The notes under the pieces: generated by a model
Told to the model about the DNA's origin: nothing
Databases searched by the model: none
What the model saw: the letters and a program-made list of their open reading frames with translations, nothing else
Assembly (NCBI RefSeq): GCF_900141875.1
Contig: NZ_FQZE01000012.1
Coordinates: 62,001-126,000, forward strand
Direction of reading: 5' to 3'
Source: Tangfeifania diversioriginum
GTDB taxonomy: Bacteria; Bacteroidota; Bacteroidia; Bacteroidales; Prolixibacteraceae
DNA: 64,000 nt
Shown: one piece after another, positions 18,114 to 29,100 of the stretch
How positions within the stretch are numbered: position 1 is the stretch's first letter
Layout of the letters: every line of letters starts with the position of its first letter
Position numbers and translations under genes: made by a program

Positions 18114-20009
18114 ATGAAGAAAAAAGATTTTATAAAAATTGTTACCATCGTATTACTGTTAATCCCTGGTACAGCCTGCGACTACCTGGACGTAGTTCCG
18201 GATAACGTCGCAACCATTGATAACGCTTTTGCCGACAGGTACAATGCCGAGAAATTTTTAGCAACATGTTACTCATACTTACCTGAATTTGGTAATCCAT
18301 GGCTTAACCCAGGGTTACTTTCGGGTGACGAAGCTTGGTTGAATGAGGAAGTGGATGGCGGCAATATTGAAACAATGTTTATAGCAAAAGGATATCAAAA
18401 CACCAATACACCTCATCTAAACTTTTGGGATGGCTTAAGGCAACATGGAAGAAATATTAACATGTTCATTGCAATACGTGACTGCAACATTTTTTTGGAA
18501 GAAATTGAAAAAGTTCGCGACATATCAACTTTGGAAAGAAGTCGGTGGATTGCAGAGGTTAAATTTTTGAAAGCTTACTACCATTTTTGGTTGCTTAAAA
18601 TGTATGGTCCCATTCCAATCATCAGGGAAAACCTGCCCATTTATGTTGACACGGAAGATGTCAAAGTTTACCGCGATCCGGTGGACGATGTGGTTGATTA
18701 CATTGTGAGCCTGATTGACGAGGCACTTCCCGACTTGCCCATTCAGGTAACCTCGGAAACCACCGAAATGGGAAGAATTACAAAACCGGTTGCGGCTTCT
18801 ATGAAAGCACGTATTTTGGCTACAGCTGCCAGCCCGCTGTTCAACGGCAATTCCGATTTTTCGAGCCTGACCGACAATCGTGGGGGTCAGCTTTTTAATC
18901 CCGATTATGATGTGAGCAAATGGCAAAAAGTTGCCGATGCTGCACTGGAAGCAATTGAAACATGCGAAATGGCTGGATTAAAACTTTATGAGCAGTATAA
19001 CAGCCGGTACGAACATTCCGACGCAATTATGAAAGAACTTACATTGCGCTCGATAGTAACCAGCAAAGGTAGTCCGGAAGTTATCTGGGGAGCAACAAAC
19101 TTTACCTTTTCGTGGAACTATCAGCGAATGATGCAGCCGTTACTTATTCAGGTTACAACGGCTAACCCGGTAACCCAGCTTTATGGTGCTACTTTGCGTA
19201 TGGCCGAATTGTTTTATTCTGAAAACGGAGTGCCGATAAATGAAGATCTGAATTTCGATTACGAAAACCGGTACAAACTGAGAACTGCACTGACTGAAGA
19301 AAACGACTATGTACGCTCGGGTGAACAAACAGCTATTCTGCACTTCGACCGCGAACCACGCTTTTATGCATCTATCGCGTTCGACCGTGGCACTTATGTT
19401 CTCGACCCGGAATACTATACTGTAAGATGTCGTGCCGGCGAATTGGCTACCAAACGTCAACAAGGTGAATTCTCGATTACGGGTTACTGGGCTAAAAAAC
19501 TCATCAGCCCGTTAAATGCTTTTACAGGCAACTCTTATGCGGCTGATTATGAATTTCCTTTCCCAATCATCAGGCTGGCTGATGTTTACCTGCTTTATGC
19601 CGAAGCATTAAACGAAGTGAAATCGACACCGGATGATGAAGTTTATGAATACATCGACAGAGTTCGTGAACGTGCTGGTCTGAATGGTGTAGTTGAAAGC
19701 TGGTCGCAGTACTCCAGCCAGCCTTCAAAATCAACTACAAAAGAAGGCATGCGCGAAATTATCCGTCAGGAACGCATGATTGAGCTCGCCTTTGAAGGAC
19801 AGCGTTTCTGGGACCTGCGTCGCTGGAAATTAGCAGAGCAATATATGAACCGTCCTATTCAGGGCTGGAATATAGGCGGACGCGGACTGGAATTCTACAA
19901 CGTAACCACAATATTTACACCGCGCTTCGAATTCAAAGATTACTTCTGGCCCATCAGAGAAGAAGAAAGGATTAAAAACCCTAACTTGGTTCAAAACCTG
20001 GGATGGTAA
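18114..20009 (+). CDS. RagB/SusD-family nutrient-uptake lipoprotein
   Basis: Surface glycan-binding lid of the SusC transporter. I start it at 18114, 13 bp after the SusC stop, giving 631 residues with a lipoprotein signal and lipobox PGTAC (Cys21). The frame is open upstream to an ATG at 18075 inside susC, but that start would bury the signal peptide. SusD hallmarks: the N-terminal TPR-like core with RWIAEVKFLKAYYHFWLLKMYGPIPI (residues split here: RWIAEVKFLKAYYHF then WLLKMYGPIPI) and the C-terminal RLADVYLLYAEALNEV and IRQERMIELAFEGQRFWDLR (20 residues), which is nearly diagnostic. It sits directly behind its SusC partner, as is universal for the pair. Confidence 0.95.
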   Translation: MKKKDFIKIVTIVLLLIPGTACDYLDVVPDNVATIDNAFADRYNAEKFLATCYSYLPEFGNPWLNPGLLSGDEAWLNEEVDGGNIETMFIAKGYQNTNTPHLNFWDGLRQHGRNINMFIAIRDCNIFLEEIEKVRDISTLERSRWIAEVKFLKAYYHFWLLKMYGPIPIIRENLPIYVDTEDVKVYRDPVDDVVDYIVSLIDEALPDLPIQVTSETTEMGRITKPVAASMKARILATAASPLFNGNSDFSSLTDNRGGQLFNPDYDVSKWQKVADAALEAIETCEMAGLKLYEQYNSRYEHSDAIMKELTLRSIVTSKGSPEVIWGATNFTFSWNYQRMMQPLLIQVTTANPVTQLYGATLRMAELFYSENGVPINEDLNFDYENRYKLRTALTEENDYVRSGEQTAILHFDREPRFYASIAFDRGTYVLDPEYYTVRCRAGELATKRQQGEFSITGYWAKKLISPLNAFTGNSYAADYEFPFPIIRLADVYLLYAEALNEVKSTPDDEVYEYIDRVRERAGLNGVVESWSQYSSQPSKSTTKEGMREIIRQERMIELAFEGQRFWDLRRWKLAEQYMNRPIQGWNIGGRGLEFYNVTTIFTPRFEFKDYFWPIREEERIKNPNLVQNLGW

Positions 20010-20042
20010 TAATGAATGATGAAAATTTTAAATTCGTTAAAA

Positions 20043-21218
20043 ATGAAGAAATTATCAATAATTAATATACTCATCGCATCGGCATTGCTCTTTAATGCCT
20101 GCGAAGAAATCGAGAAAGAGCCACTGACTTCCGACTCGCAAGCACCTCAACCTATATTATCACCGGTTGTGGAAAATGAACCCGGAGGGGCAACAATTAC
20201 CTACAATTTGCCTGACGAAACCGATCTGCTTTATGTGAAAGCTGAATACACGCTGAGCGACGGCGAACAATATGAAACCCGAAGTTCAATCTATAGTAAT
20301 GCGGTAAAAGTGGAAGGCTACGGAGATACAAACGAACACACAGTAACGCTCTATACTGTTGACCGGAGTGAAAATGTTTCCGATCCCGTTAATATAACAA
20401 TTCAACCTTTAACACCTGATGTGCATTCCGTTCAGCAAACTATTGAAATGGTACCCGCATTTGGCGGGGTACAATACACCTGGAAAAACCCGAACAATGC
20501 ACCGTTGTCATTCCTGATACTGGCCTCCGATTCAACCGGGGCAATCTTTCCGGTTGATGTTGTTTACTCCAGTATAGCAAGTGGGCAATATACACTTCGT
20601 GGCTATGAGCCGGAAGAAAGAAACTTCGGAATTGTTATTCGCGACCGTTGGGACAATTTCTCCGATTCTGTAAGAATGAATATGACTCCGATGTTTGAAG
20701 AAAAACTCGACAAAGAGAAATTCAACAGGATTGTTTTGCCTGGGGACGCTGATATGGATGCCTGGGGAATGCGTTATGAATGGATGTACGACGATAACTT
20801 AAATACAATAAGCCACACCTATGCAGGTACAGGCTGGCCGCAATATTTCACCCTTGATTTGGGAATAACTGCCAAGTTAAGCCGGTTCATTTTATTTCAA
20901 CGCCAAGATGGGGGTTATGCTTACGGACATGGGAATCCACGAATCCTCGAAATATGGGGGACGGCAGAAGGACCGCCTGCAGACGGCAGCTGGGAAGGCT
21001 GGACCAAAATCCGCGACTATGTTGCCTCGCGTCCTTCGGAAGAAGGCGGTACAGCGGAAGAAGACCAGGAACATTTTGAAAGCGGCGATGAATATGCATT
21101 TACACTTGAAGATCCGCCGGTAAGATACATTCGCATTGTGGTGAATGAAACCTGGGGTTTAACTGGTTTTATTCATATTGCAGAAATTACTTTGTACGGA
21201 CAGGTAATTAGCGAATAA
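20043..21218 (+). CDS. DUF5000/DUF5126-type surface lipoprotein with discoidin-like C-terminus
   Basis: 391 residues from the chosen start at 20043, which gives a clean lipoprotein signal with lipobox FNAC; the frame opens at 20016. An N-terminal DUF4959-like part (about 20-110, IEKEPLTSD...GGATITYNLP) and a middle fibronectin-like part precede a C-terminal discoidin-like domain of about 150 residues (WPQYFTLDLGITAKLSRFIL, ending RYIRIVVNETWG...EITLYG). Proteins of this build follow SusD in many Bacteroidota PULs and are thought to bind glycan at the cell surface (inference). It is 33 bp downstream of susD. Confidence 0.8.
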   Translation: MKKLSIINILIASALLFNACEEIEKEPLTSDSQAPQPILSPVVENEPGGATITYNLPDETDLLYVKAEYTLSDGEQYETRSSIYSNAVKVEGYGDTNEHTVTLYTVDRSENVSDPVNITIQPLTPDVHSVQQTIEMVPAFGGVQYTWKNPNNAPLSFLILASDSTGAIFPVDVVYSSIASGQYTLRGYEPEERNFGIVIRDRWDNFSDSVRMNMTPMFEEKLDKEKFNRIVLPGDADMDAWGMRYEWMYDDNLNTISHTYAGTGWPQYFTLDLGITAKLSRFILFQRQDGGYAYGHGNPRILEIWGTAEGPPADGSWEGWTKIRDYVASRPSEEGGTAEEDQEHFESGDEYAFTLEDPPVRYIRIVVNETWGLTGFIHIAEITLYGQVISE

Positions 21219-21240
21219 TTATAATTTAAAACGATTTAAT

Positions 21241-22389
21241 ATGAAATACATTTTTAAAACAACAATATTATTCCTGATATCTGCAATGGCATTCATGTCG
21301 TGCGACAAAATGGAAGACGTCCATGCAGATTTCGTTAAGGATGGCGAAATTATTTACGCCAATGTTCCTGATACCCTCCAAACCATGCCGGGAAGGAACC
21401 GCATTCAGCTGAAATGGCTGGTTTATAACGGCAACAACATTCAAAGAAGCATTGTTGAATGGGAAGATGCCGGCGAAATGAATAGCCAGTCGTTGGATGT
21501 TTCACTGAATACGCCCGTTGACTCAGTTTACGTTACTATTGACAATCTCGATGAAAAATCGTACCTGTTTTATGCCTACAACATCGACAGGGACGGAAAC
21601 CGTTCCGTAAAAAAACAGGTAACCGGCTCGGCTTACGGCGATGTGTATGAATCTTCGTTAACCAACCGCCCGGTGTCAACGATTGAAGGCGGGGGCACCA
21701 TCGATTCTGTTGTAGTAACATGGGGAACCCAGGGAGAAGGATATGTTGGAACAGAAGTAGCGTATGAAAATACCTCAGACGAACTTACTACGAAAATGCT
21801 GCTGCCAGAAGATGACAGGATTGTAATCAGAGACTGGAAATCGGAAGGAGAAATGGATTACCGTTCATTTTATATTCCGGAACCAAATGCAATTGATACA
21901 TTCACTTCGCAGTTTGAATCGACTTTACTACCAAATTTCATCGAGTTCCAAAGTGAAAAAATTGATAAAGCAGATTGGGAAATTACTGACTTTTCAAGTG
22001 AAGCTGCCCCAAGCTACCTTGCATCATTTGCAATTGATGATAATATTGGAACATTTTGGCATAGTCAGTATTCGGGAGATGTACCTGATTATCCGCATTA
22101 TTTCATAGTTGATATGAAAAAGATGGTAAAATTTGATAAAGTTGAATGTTTCAGGCGACAAGGTAACGGAAATGGACAAACCAAATTTAAAATCTATACC
22201 AGTCTGGATGGAATTAATTTTGAAAGTTGGGGACCCTTCGACTTTGATTCACAAAGTGATAATGGACAAATGTATTATTTTTCATCTCTGCCCGAATGCA
22301 AATTTATAAAGTATGAAGCTGTTGAAGGACCAGATAGTTTTGCTTTTCTGTCTGAAATAAATGTTTACGGACAAGTAATTCAGGAATAA
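21241..22389 (+). CDS. DUF4998-type surface lipoprotein with discoidin-like C-terminus
   Basis: 382 residues. Lipoprotein signal with lipobox FMSC (Cys21). The N-terminal part fits DUF4998 (KMEDVHADFVKDGEIIYANV, NRIQLKWLVYNGNNIQRSIV). The C-terminal 140 residues are discoidin-like (FAIDDNIGTFWHSQYSG, YPHYFIVDMKKMVKFDKVEC, ending EINVYGQVI). It shares its tail style with the preceding lipoprotein, so the pair probably forms the surface glycan-binding proteins of this PUL. From about 21900 the DNA is visibly more AT-rich than the upstream PUL genes. Confidence 0.78.
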   Translation: MKYIFKTTILFLISAMAFMSCDKMEDVHADFVKDGEIIYANVPDTLQTMPGRNRIQLKWLVYNGNNIQRSIVEWEDAGEMNSQSLDVSLNTPVDSVYVTIDNLDEKSYLFYAYNIDRDGNRSVKKQVTGSAYGDVYESSLTNRPVSTIEGGGTIDSVVVTWGTQGEGYVGTEVAYENTSDELTTKMLLPEDDRIVIRDWKSEGEMDYRSFYIPEPNAIDTFTSQFESTLLPNFIEFQSEKIDKADWEITDFSSEAAPSYLASFAIDDNIGTFWHSQYSGDVPDYPHYFIVDMKKMVKFDKVECFRRQGNGNGQTKFKIYTSLDGINFESWGPFDFDSQSDNGQMYYFSSLPECKFIKYEAVEGPDSFAFLSEINVYGQVIQE

Positions 22390-22416
22390 ATGTATATAAT
22401 AAATAAAATTATTTTC

Positions 22417-24570
22417 ATGAAAAAAGGAATCATTCTAATCATTTTAGTTAGCCTGGCAAATGTTATTTTTGCTCAATCTAATGTTATTGAAAAAAATAAT
22501 GACAATACTGCCTGGTCAATCTATACAAATTCATCTCTTTACCAAATATCAGTAACCGATGCCGGCTCTATAAATATGACCTACTTTGGGAACAGGGTCC
22601 AGGATGTCAAACACCTCAAAAATCAATGGAAAGATGAATTGCCTGTTCGTGGAGGATATTCAAATACAACACCAATGCTTGAGGTAATTTTTGCCGACGG
22701 TGTAAGAGATATTGAACTTACTTTTGTTGATGCAAATATCACTACAATTGATGGATATTCTACTTTGATAATCAAACAGAAAGATGTGTTTTATCCACTG
22801 ATGGTGACTGAATACATCCGCGTGCTTCCCGAATACGATCTCATTGAAAAATGGACCGAAGTAAAAAACACCGGAAAAAGGAAAAATGAGATTATTAAAA
22901 TTGAAAATGCACAATCGGGAAGTTTTTTCTTGCCGAAAGACAATTATTACCTTACCCATCTTTCCGGCACATGGGGACATGAGTTTCAACCCAATGAAAC
23001 CCGGCTTACTCAGGGATTAAAAACATTGCAAGTAAAAGATTTCCGTTCGTTCGGTTCTTCCTTTTTTGCCATCCGTCCTGAAGGAGAAAAGAGTGAAAAC
23101 AATGGAAAAGTGTGGTATGGCTCATTAATTTACAGTGGAAACTGGCGTGTAGATTTTGAAAAATCAGCCTATGGTGAAGTGCAGGTAGTTTCCGGCATAA
23201 ACTTCTGGGATCAGGATATAAATCTTAAAGCCGGAGAAATTTTTACTACTCCCAAAATGCTTGCTGGTTATACAGAAAAAGGAATGGAAGGTGTCTCGCA
23301 AAACCTCGCTTCTTATACCAGGGAACAAATCTTGCCAAAAAAGCATCGCAATGAGTTACGCCCTGTTTTATACAATAGCTGGTATGCTACCGCCTTTAAT
23401 GTAAACGAGGAACACCAGCTGGCTTTGGCAAAAATTGCTAAAGAGATAGGCGTAGAAATGTTTGTGATTGACGATGGCTGGTTTAAAGGCAGAGTAAATG
23501 ATCATGCAGGATTAGGTGATTGGACTGTGGATAAAAATAAATTTCCCAATGGCCTGAAGCCAATGATTGACAAAATAAATGATATGGGCCTTGACTTTGG
23601 CATCTGGATTGAACCTGAGATGGTAAATCCTAACAGTGACCTTTACAGGGCACATCCGGACTGGGTCTATCACTACCCAAATCGTACACGCCACACAGGC
23701 AGAAATCAACTGATGTTGAATCTGGCCCGCGAGGATGTTTACGAATACCTGTACAACAGCTTCCATAAATTATTAAAGGAAAACAATATAAAATTTATTA
23801 AGTGGGACATGAACAAATCGTTGACGGATCCGGGATTCCCTTCTGCAAATACTGATGAACAGCGCAGTGTACGTATTAAATATGTGAAAAATCTGTATCG
23901 TCTGATAGAATCTTTGCGTCAGGAATTCCCCGATGTTTGGTTTGAAAACTGTGCCAGTGGTGGTGGACGAATTGATTTGGGAATGTTGTCTCGCATGGAT
24001 TTCAACTGGGCAAGTGATAATACTGACCCTGTGGACAGAATTTTTATTCAACATTCTTATCTAAATGCTTTTCCGGCAAATACAATGATTAGTTGGGTAA
24101 CACGTGAAGACTGGCATCGTCAAAATCATCCTTTGGACTTTAAGTTCAACGTTTCAATGTGTGGCGTATTGGGTATTGGTTACGATATTACCAAGTGGAC
24201 AGAAGAGGAAAAGGCGATTGCAAAAGAAAAAATTTTCAGCTATAAAGAAATACGTGAAACGGTGCAGTTTGGAGACCACTACAGGTTAATTTCCCCTTAC
24301 GAAAATAACAGTAGCGTATTACAATATGTCAATAAAGATAAGTCTGAATCCATTGTTTTTGTATATAACCTGGCTGAATATCCGAATAATGCGATTTCCG
24401 AGACGAAACGTTCAAAAGAGATTCAACTGAGGGGATTACAAGCTGATGCTTTGTATAAAATCGAAGGCTTGGAAACCCCTTTTACCGGTCAACTTCTTAT
24501 GGATAAAGGAATTGTTTTTCCTGTGGCGGGCGCTTTTAAAAGTAAAATATTTAAACTAACGAAACAATAA
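22417..24570 (+). CDS. GH36 alpha-galactosidase
   Basis: Hydrolyses terminal alpha-linked galactose from oligo- or polysaccharides. I choose 22417 as start, giving 717 residues with a signal peptide ending IFAQ; the frame opens at 22390, overlapping the previous stop. Family GH36/clan GH-D marks: FVIDDGWFKGR, the nucleophile Asp464 in KWDMNK, the ENCASGGGRIDLGML stretch, and the acid/base Asp534 in SDNTDP. The N-terminal beta-supersandwich and a C-terminal beta domain complete the family layout. The signal peptide suggests the periplasm. It is the only glycoside hydrolase in the PUL, so an alpha-galactoside such as raffinose-type sugars or galactomannan side chains is the likely target. Confidence 0.93.
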   Translation: MKKGIILIILVSLANVIFAQSNVIEKNNDNTAWSIYTNSSLYQISVTDAGSINMTYFGNRVQDVKHLKNQWKDELPVRGGYSNTTPMLEVIFADGVRDIELTFVDANITTIDGYSTLIIKQKDVFYPLMVTEYIRVLPEYDLIEKWTEVKNTGKRKNEIIKIENAQSGSFFLPKDNYYLTHLSGTWGHEFQPNETRLTQGLKTLQVKDFRSFGSSFFAIRPEGEKSENNGKVWYGSLIYSGNWRVDFEKSAYGEVQVVSGINFWDQDINLKAGEIFTTPKMLAGYTEKGMEGVSQNLASYTREQILPKKHRNELRPVLYNSWYATAFNVNEEHQLALAKIAKEIGVEMFVIDDGWFKGRVNDHAGLGDWTVDKNKFPNGLKPMIDKINDMGLDFGIWIEPEMVNPNSDLYRAHPDWVYHYPNRTRHTGRNQLMLNLAREDVYEYLYNSFHKLLKENNIKFIKWDMNKSLTDPGFPSANTDEQRSVRIKYVKNLYRLIESLRQEFPDVWFENCASGGGRIDLGMLSRMDFNWASDNTDPVDRIFIQHSYLNAFPANTMISWVTREDWHRQNHPLDFKFNVSMCGVLGIGYDITKWTEEEKAIAKEKIFSYKEIRETVQFGDHYRLISPYENNSSVLQYVNKDKSESIVFVYNLAEYPNNAISETKRSKEIQLRGLQADALYKIEGLETPFTGQLLMDKGIVFPVAGAFKSKIFKLTKQ

Positions 24571-24718
24571 GAAAAAAAGGAGCGGTAATTTTTCAAATTT
24601 GTACTGACCACCAAATTGTTTGGGTGCCTGCTCAGCATAAACTAAAGGTCTGTAAATTTAAAAAGACTATAGTTAAAATAATACGATGCGCTATTTTTAT
24701 GCCTAAAACAAAGCAACT

Positions 24719-26110
24719 ATGACAGAAGTAAAATTCAACAAACGATTTATTATCGGAATCACGTTGGTTTCGGCCATGGGCGGGTTGCTGTTCGGTTACG
24801 ACTGGGTGGTCATCGGCGGGGCCAAACCTTTTTACGAACGTTTTTTTGATATCACGCAATCGCCCGGCCTGCAAGGGTGGGCCATGAGCAGCGCGCTGAT
24901 TGGCTGCCTGTTCGGCGCCTTGTTTTCTGGCTACCTTTCCGACCGTTTTGGACGAAAAGTGCCGTTGATATTTGCCGCTTCGCTGTTTACGTTGTCGGCC
25001 ATCGGAACAGGTGCGGCCAGCATGTTTACTCCGTTCATCGTGTATCGCCTGCTGGGTGGGTTGGCCATCGGTATTGCTTCGGCCACTTCGCCCATGTACA
25101 TCGCAGAAGTTTCGCCTGCTCCCATTCGCGGAAGGCTGGTGGCGGTGAACCAGTTAACCATTGTGATCGGCATCCTGGCGGCGCAAATCGTCAATTACCT
25201 GATTGCCGAAAAAGTTCCCGACGGGGCAACTGACGAATTTATCCGGCAGTCGTGGAACGGACAAACGGGCTGGCGCTGGATGTTCTGGGCAGAGACCATA
25301 CCGGCAGTCTCCTTCTTTTTACTCGCGTTTTTAATTCCCGAAAGCCCGCGTTTTCTGGCAAAAACAGGAAAAACAGAGGCTTCGTTAAAAATTCTTGAAA
25401 AAATTGGAGGCACTGAATATTCCCTGAACGAAGAAAAAAACATTGCCGAAACATTAAAAGACGCATCGCATAAAATCGACTGGAAAATGCTGAAAGCAAA
25501 AAGGATACGGCCTGTTTTGGTGCTCGGAATTGTGCTGGCAGCTTTTCAGCAGTGGTGTGGAATAAACGTCATTTTCAACTACGCCGAAGAGATTTTTACT
25601 TCTGCCGGTTATTCTGTTTCCGACATGCTGTTGAATATTGTAATTACCGGCTCGGTGAATCTGGTATTTACCCTGGTGGCCATGCGCATGGTTGACAGTT
25701 GGGGCCGCCGCAAACTAATGTTGCTTGGTTCGCTGAGCCTGGCTGTCATTTATGTTGTTTTGGGCGGAAGCTATCATCTCGGAATCCAGGGATTCGTCAT
25801 TTTAACGCTGGTTGTTTTGGCCATCGCAACCTATGCGCTCACACTGGCGCCCGTAACCTGGGTGATCCTTTCCGAGATTTTTCCCAACAGGGTGCGCGGT
25901 ACTGCCATGGCACTGGCCACCACCTCACTGTGGTTAGCTTCTTTTGGGCTCACCTACACGTTCCCCCTCCTGAATAAAGCGCTGAATGCATCGGGAACGT
26001 TTTGGCTGTATGCCGTCATAAGTATTTCAGGGTTTTTGTTTATCCTGAAAAAACTTCCTGAAACCAAGGGAAGAAGTCTGGAAGAGATAGAAAAAAGTAT
26101 TACCAATTAA
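24719..26110 (+). CDS. MFS sugar porter
   Basis: 463-residue major facilitator with twelve predicted membrane segments. Sugar-porter marks: DRFGRKVP after segment 2, PESPRFL near residue 205, the FQQWCGINVIFNYA motif in segment 7 and PETKGRSLEEIE at the end. It probably carries a monosaccharide, such as galactose freed by the neighbouring GH36 enzyme, across the inner membrane (inference from context). It starts 148 bp after the galactosidase and is followed within 14 bp by the DUF5107 gene. GC content is visibly higher than in the galactosidase gene, so this pair may have joined the locus separately. Confidence 0.9.
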   Translation: MTEVKFNKRFIIGITLVSAMGGLLFGYDWVVIGGAKPFYERFFDITQSPGLQGWAMSSALIGCLFGALFSGYLSDRFGRKVPLIFAASLFTLSAIGTGAASMFTPFIVYRLLGGLAIGIASATSPMYIAEVSPAPIRGRLVAVNQLTIVIGILAAQIVNYLIAEKVPDGATDEFIRQSWNGQTGWRWMFWAETIPAVSFFLLAFLIPESPRFLAKTGKTEASLKILEKIGGTEYSLNEEKNIAETLKDASHKIDWKMLKAKRIRPVLVLGIVLAAFQQWCGINVIFNYAEEIFTSAGYSVSDMLLNIVITGSVNLVFTLVAMRMVDSWGRRKLMLLGSLSLAVIYVVLGGSYHLGIQGFVILTLVVLAIATYALTLAPVTWVILSEIFPNRVRGTAMALATTSLWLASFGLTYTFPLLNKALNASGTFWLYAVISISGFLFILKKLPETKGRSLEEIEKSITN

Positions 26111-26124
26111 GAATAGATTACAAG

Positions 26125-29100
26125 ATGATTGTAAAAGCCTGGAATGAAAAGGTTGTGATCCCAACCTACGGAATTGGAGAACCGGAGAAAAACCCCATGT
26201 TTCTGGGAAAGCGTGTTTACCAGGGTAGCAGCGGTGTAGTATATCCGCATCCGGTGATTGAGAAAATTTTGGATAAAAAAGAGGATAAAGCATGGAATGC
26301 CGTTTTTTTGGAAAACGATTATTTAAAAATAATGATCCTGCCTGAGTTGGGCGGGCGCATTCAGATGGCTTTCGATAAAACCAAAAACCGGCATTTTGTC
26401 TATTACAACCAGGTGATTAAACCGGCGCTGGTTGGCCTCACCGGCCCCTGGATTTCAGGCGGTATCGAATTCAATTGGCCCCAGCACCATCGGCCCTCCA
26501 CCTTCGAACCGGTGGATTATACCATCGAGGAAAACCCCGATGGCAGCATAACAGTTTGGTGCAGCGAAGTGGAACGCATGTTCCGCACCCGCGGAATGGC
26601 GGGTTTTACGCTTTATCCTGACAAAGCCTACCTGGAAATCAAGGTGAAACTTTACAACCGTACCAACCATCCGCAAACCTTTTTGTGGTGGGCCAACCCG
26701 GCGGTGAAAGTGAACGACGAATACCAGTCGGTTTTCCCGCCCGACGTGCACGCCGTGTTCGACCATGGCAAGCGCGATGTTTCGGAATTTCCCATCGCAA
26801 AAGGAACGTATTATAAAGTCGATTATTCGCCCGGCACCGACATTTCCCGCTACAAAAATATCCCGGTGCCAACCTCGTACATGGCCATCACTTCGAAATA
26901 CGATTTTGTGGGCGGCTATGAACACGATTCCAAAGGCGGACTGCTGCATGTGGCCAACCATCACATCTCGCCAGGGAAAAAACAGTGGACCTGGGGGAAC
27001 GGCGATTTCGGCCACGCCTGGGACCGCAACCTCACTGATGAAGACGGCCCCTACATCGAACTGATGTGCGGTGTTTATACCGACAACCAGCCCGATTTTT
27101 CGTGGTTGATGCCTGGAGAGGAAAAGTCGTTCAGCCAGTATTTTATGCCCTACCGTGATTTGGGTGTGGTAAAAAATGCCACCAAAGAGGCGATGGTAAA
27201 TCTTGAAGTCGAAAATGGCAAGGCAACGATTAAAGCTTACACCACGGCTTCCTATCCTGCCGGGAAAGTGTTGCTGGCTTGCGGTGATCGGATTTTAGTG
27301 GAAGAATCATTCGATTTCCACCCGGATACTTCGTTTGAAAAAACGGTGGAATTGCCTTTCGGTGTGAAAACGGAAGAACTTTATGTTGCCGTAAAAACAG
27401 TCGAAGGGAAAGTTTTGGTTGACTGGTGTCCCGAACCGAATAGCGAAAAAGAGGTTCCGGCACCGGCCAAAGCCGCCAAAGAGCCGCAGGACATTGAAAG
27501 CAACGAGCAGTTGTACCTCACCGGTCTGCACCTCGAACAATACCGTCATGCCACCTACGATCCGCGTCCGTATTTCGAGGAGGCACTGAACCGCGACCCC
27601 GGCGACAGCCGGTGTAACAATGCGCTGGGATTGTGGTACCTGCGCAGGGGGCAGTTTGCCAAAGCCGAAAAATATTTCCGCACTGCCGTTCAAACCCTCA
27701 CTAAACGTAATCCCAATCCGGTTGACGGCGAACCTTTTTTTAATCTCGGGCTGGCATTGCTTTACCAGGAGAAGGATGAAGAAGCGTACGGTGCATTTTA
27801 CAAGTCGGTGTGGAATGCAGCCTGGCAGGACAGCGGTTACTTTCAACTGGCGCGGCTTGCTATGAAAAAACGAAATTGGGAGGAAGCGCTCGATCTCATC
27901 GACCGTTCACTCAGCAGAAACATGCACAACCACAAAGCCCGTCATCTGAAAGTGGCAATTCTCCGTAAATTGGATCGGTTGGAAAAAGCTCGTCGATTGG
28001 CTGATGAATCGCTTGAACTGGACCGGTTCAACTTTGGCGTGTTGTATGAGAAAGAGCTCTTTAGCCCTGACAGGGTTTCGAACTCTGTCAGGGCTGAGTT
28101 AACCGGCCTGATTCGGGGAAACATCCACAATTACATCGAATTTGCCCTCGATTATGCGTTTGCCGGTTTAAACGACGAAGCCATTCAGTTTATCGAAACA
28201 GGCATCCGTGAACAAACCGGGAATGTTTACCCGTTGGCCTTTTACTTCAATGCCTGGTTTTTTTACAAAGCCGGGATGGAAGAAAAGTCCAGGGAAATTT
28301 TGGAAACCGCGGCAAAGGCCAGTCCCGGTTTTTGTTTCCCCAACCAGCCGGAAGCATTGATAGCGCTGACCTGGACTGTTGAAAAAAACAGCGAAGACTT
28401 TAAAGCGTGGTTTTATCTCGGTAATTATTGGTACGATGCCAAAAATTACGATGAGGCCATTTCCTGCTGGGAAACCTCAAGAAATATTACCGACCGTTTA
28501 CCGACTGTCCGGAGAAACCTGGCGCTGGCTTATTTCAACAAAAAGCAGGACGGTAAAAAAACTTTGGCAGAGTTGGAAGCTGCATTCGCGCTCGATGAAA
28601 CCGACTCCCGGATTTTGTTTGAGTTGGATCAGTTGTACAAGCGGCTGAATCGAAAGCCGGAACCACGGCTGGAAATGCTTGAAAAGCACCTGCCCCTTGT
28701 GGAAGACCGCGATGATTTGTATCTCGAACGGGTGACGTTGAACAACCTTTTGGGACAGTTTGAAAAAGCTTTTGAACTGCTGATGAAGCGGAAATTCCAT
28801 CCGTGGGAAGGCGGCGAAGGAAAAGTGTCGGGCCAGTATGTTTTTAGTTTAACCGAGATTGCGAAAAAAGCTATAAAAAACGGAGAATACACAAAAGCCC
28901 TGGAACTTTTGGAACAAGTAAAAGTGTATCCCGAAAACCTCGGTGAAGGAAAATTGACTGTGAGACAGGAGAACGACATAAACTACTGGATGGGTGTAGC
29001 GTTCGAAAAAAATGGGAAAACGGAGGAGGCGACTCGGTGTTGGGAAATGGCATCGAACGGGATGAGCGAACCGGCTGCCGCCGTTTTTTACAACGACCCG

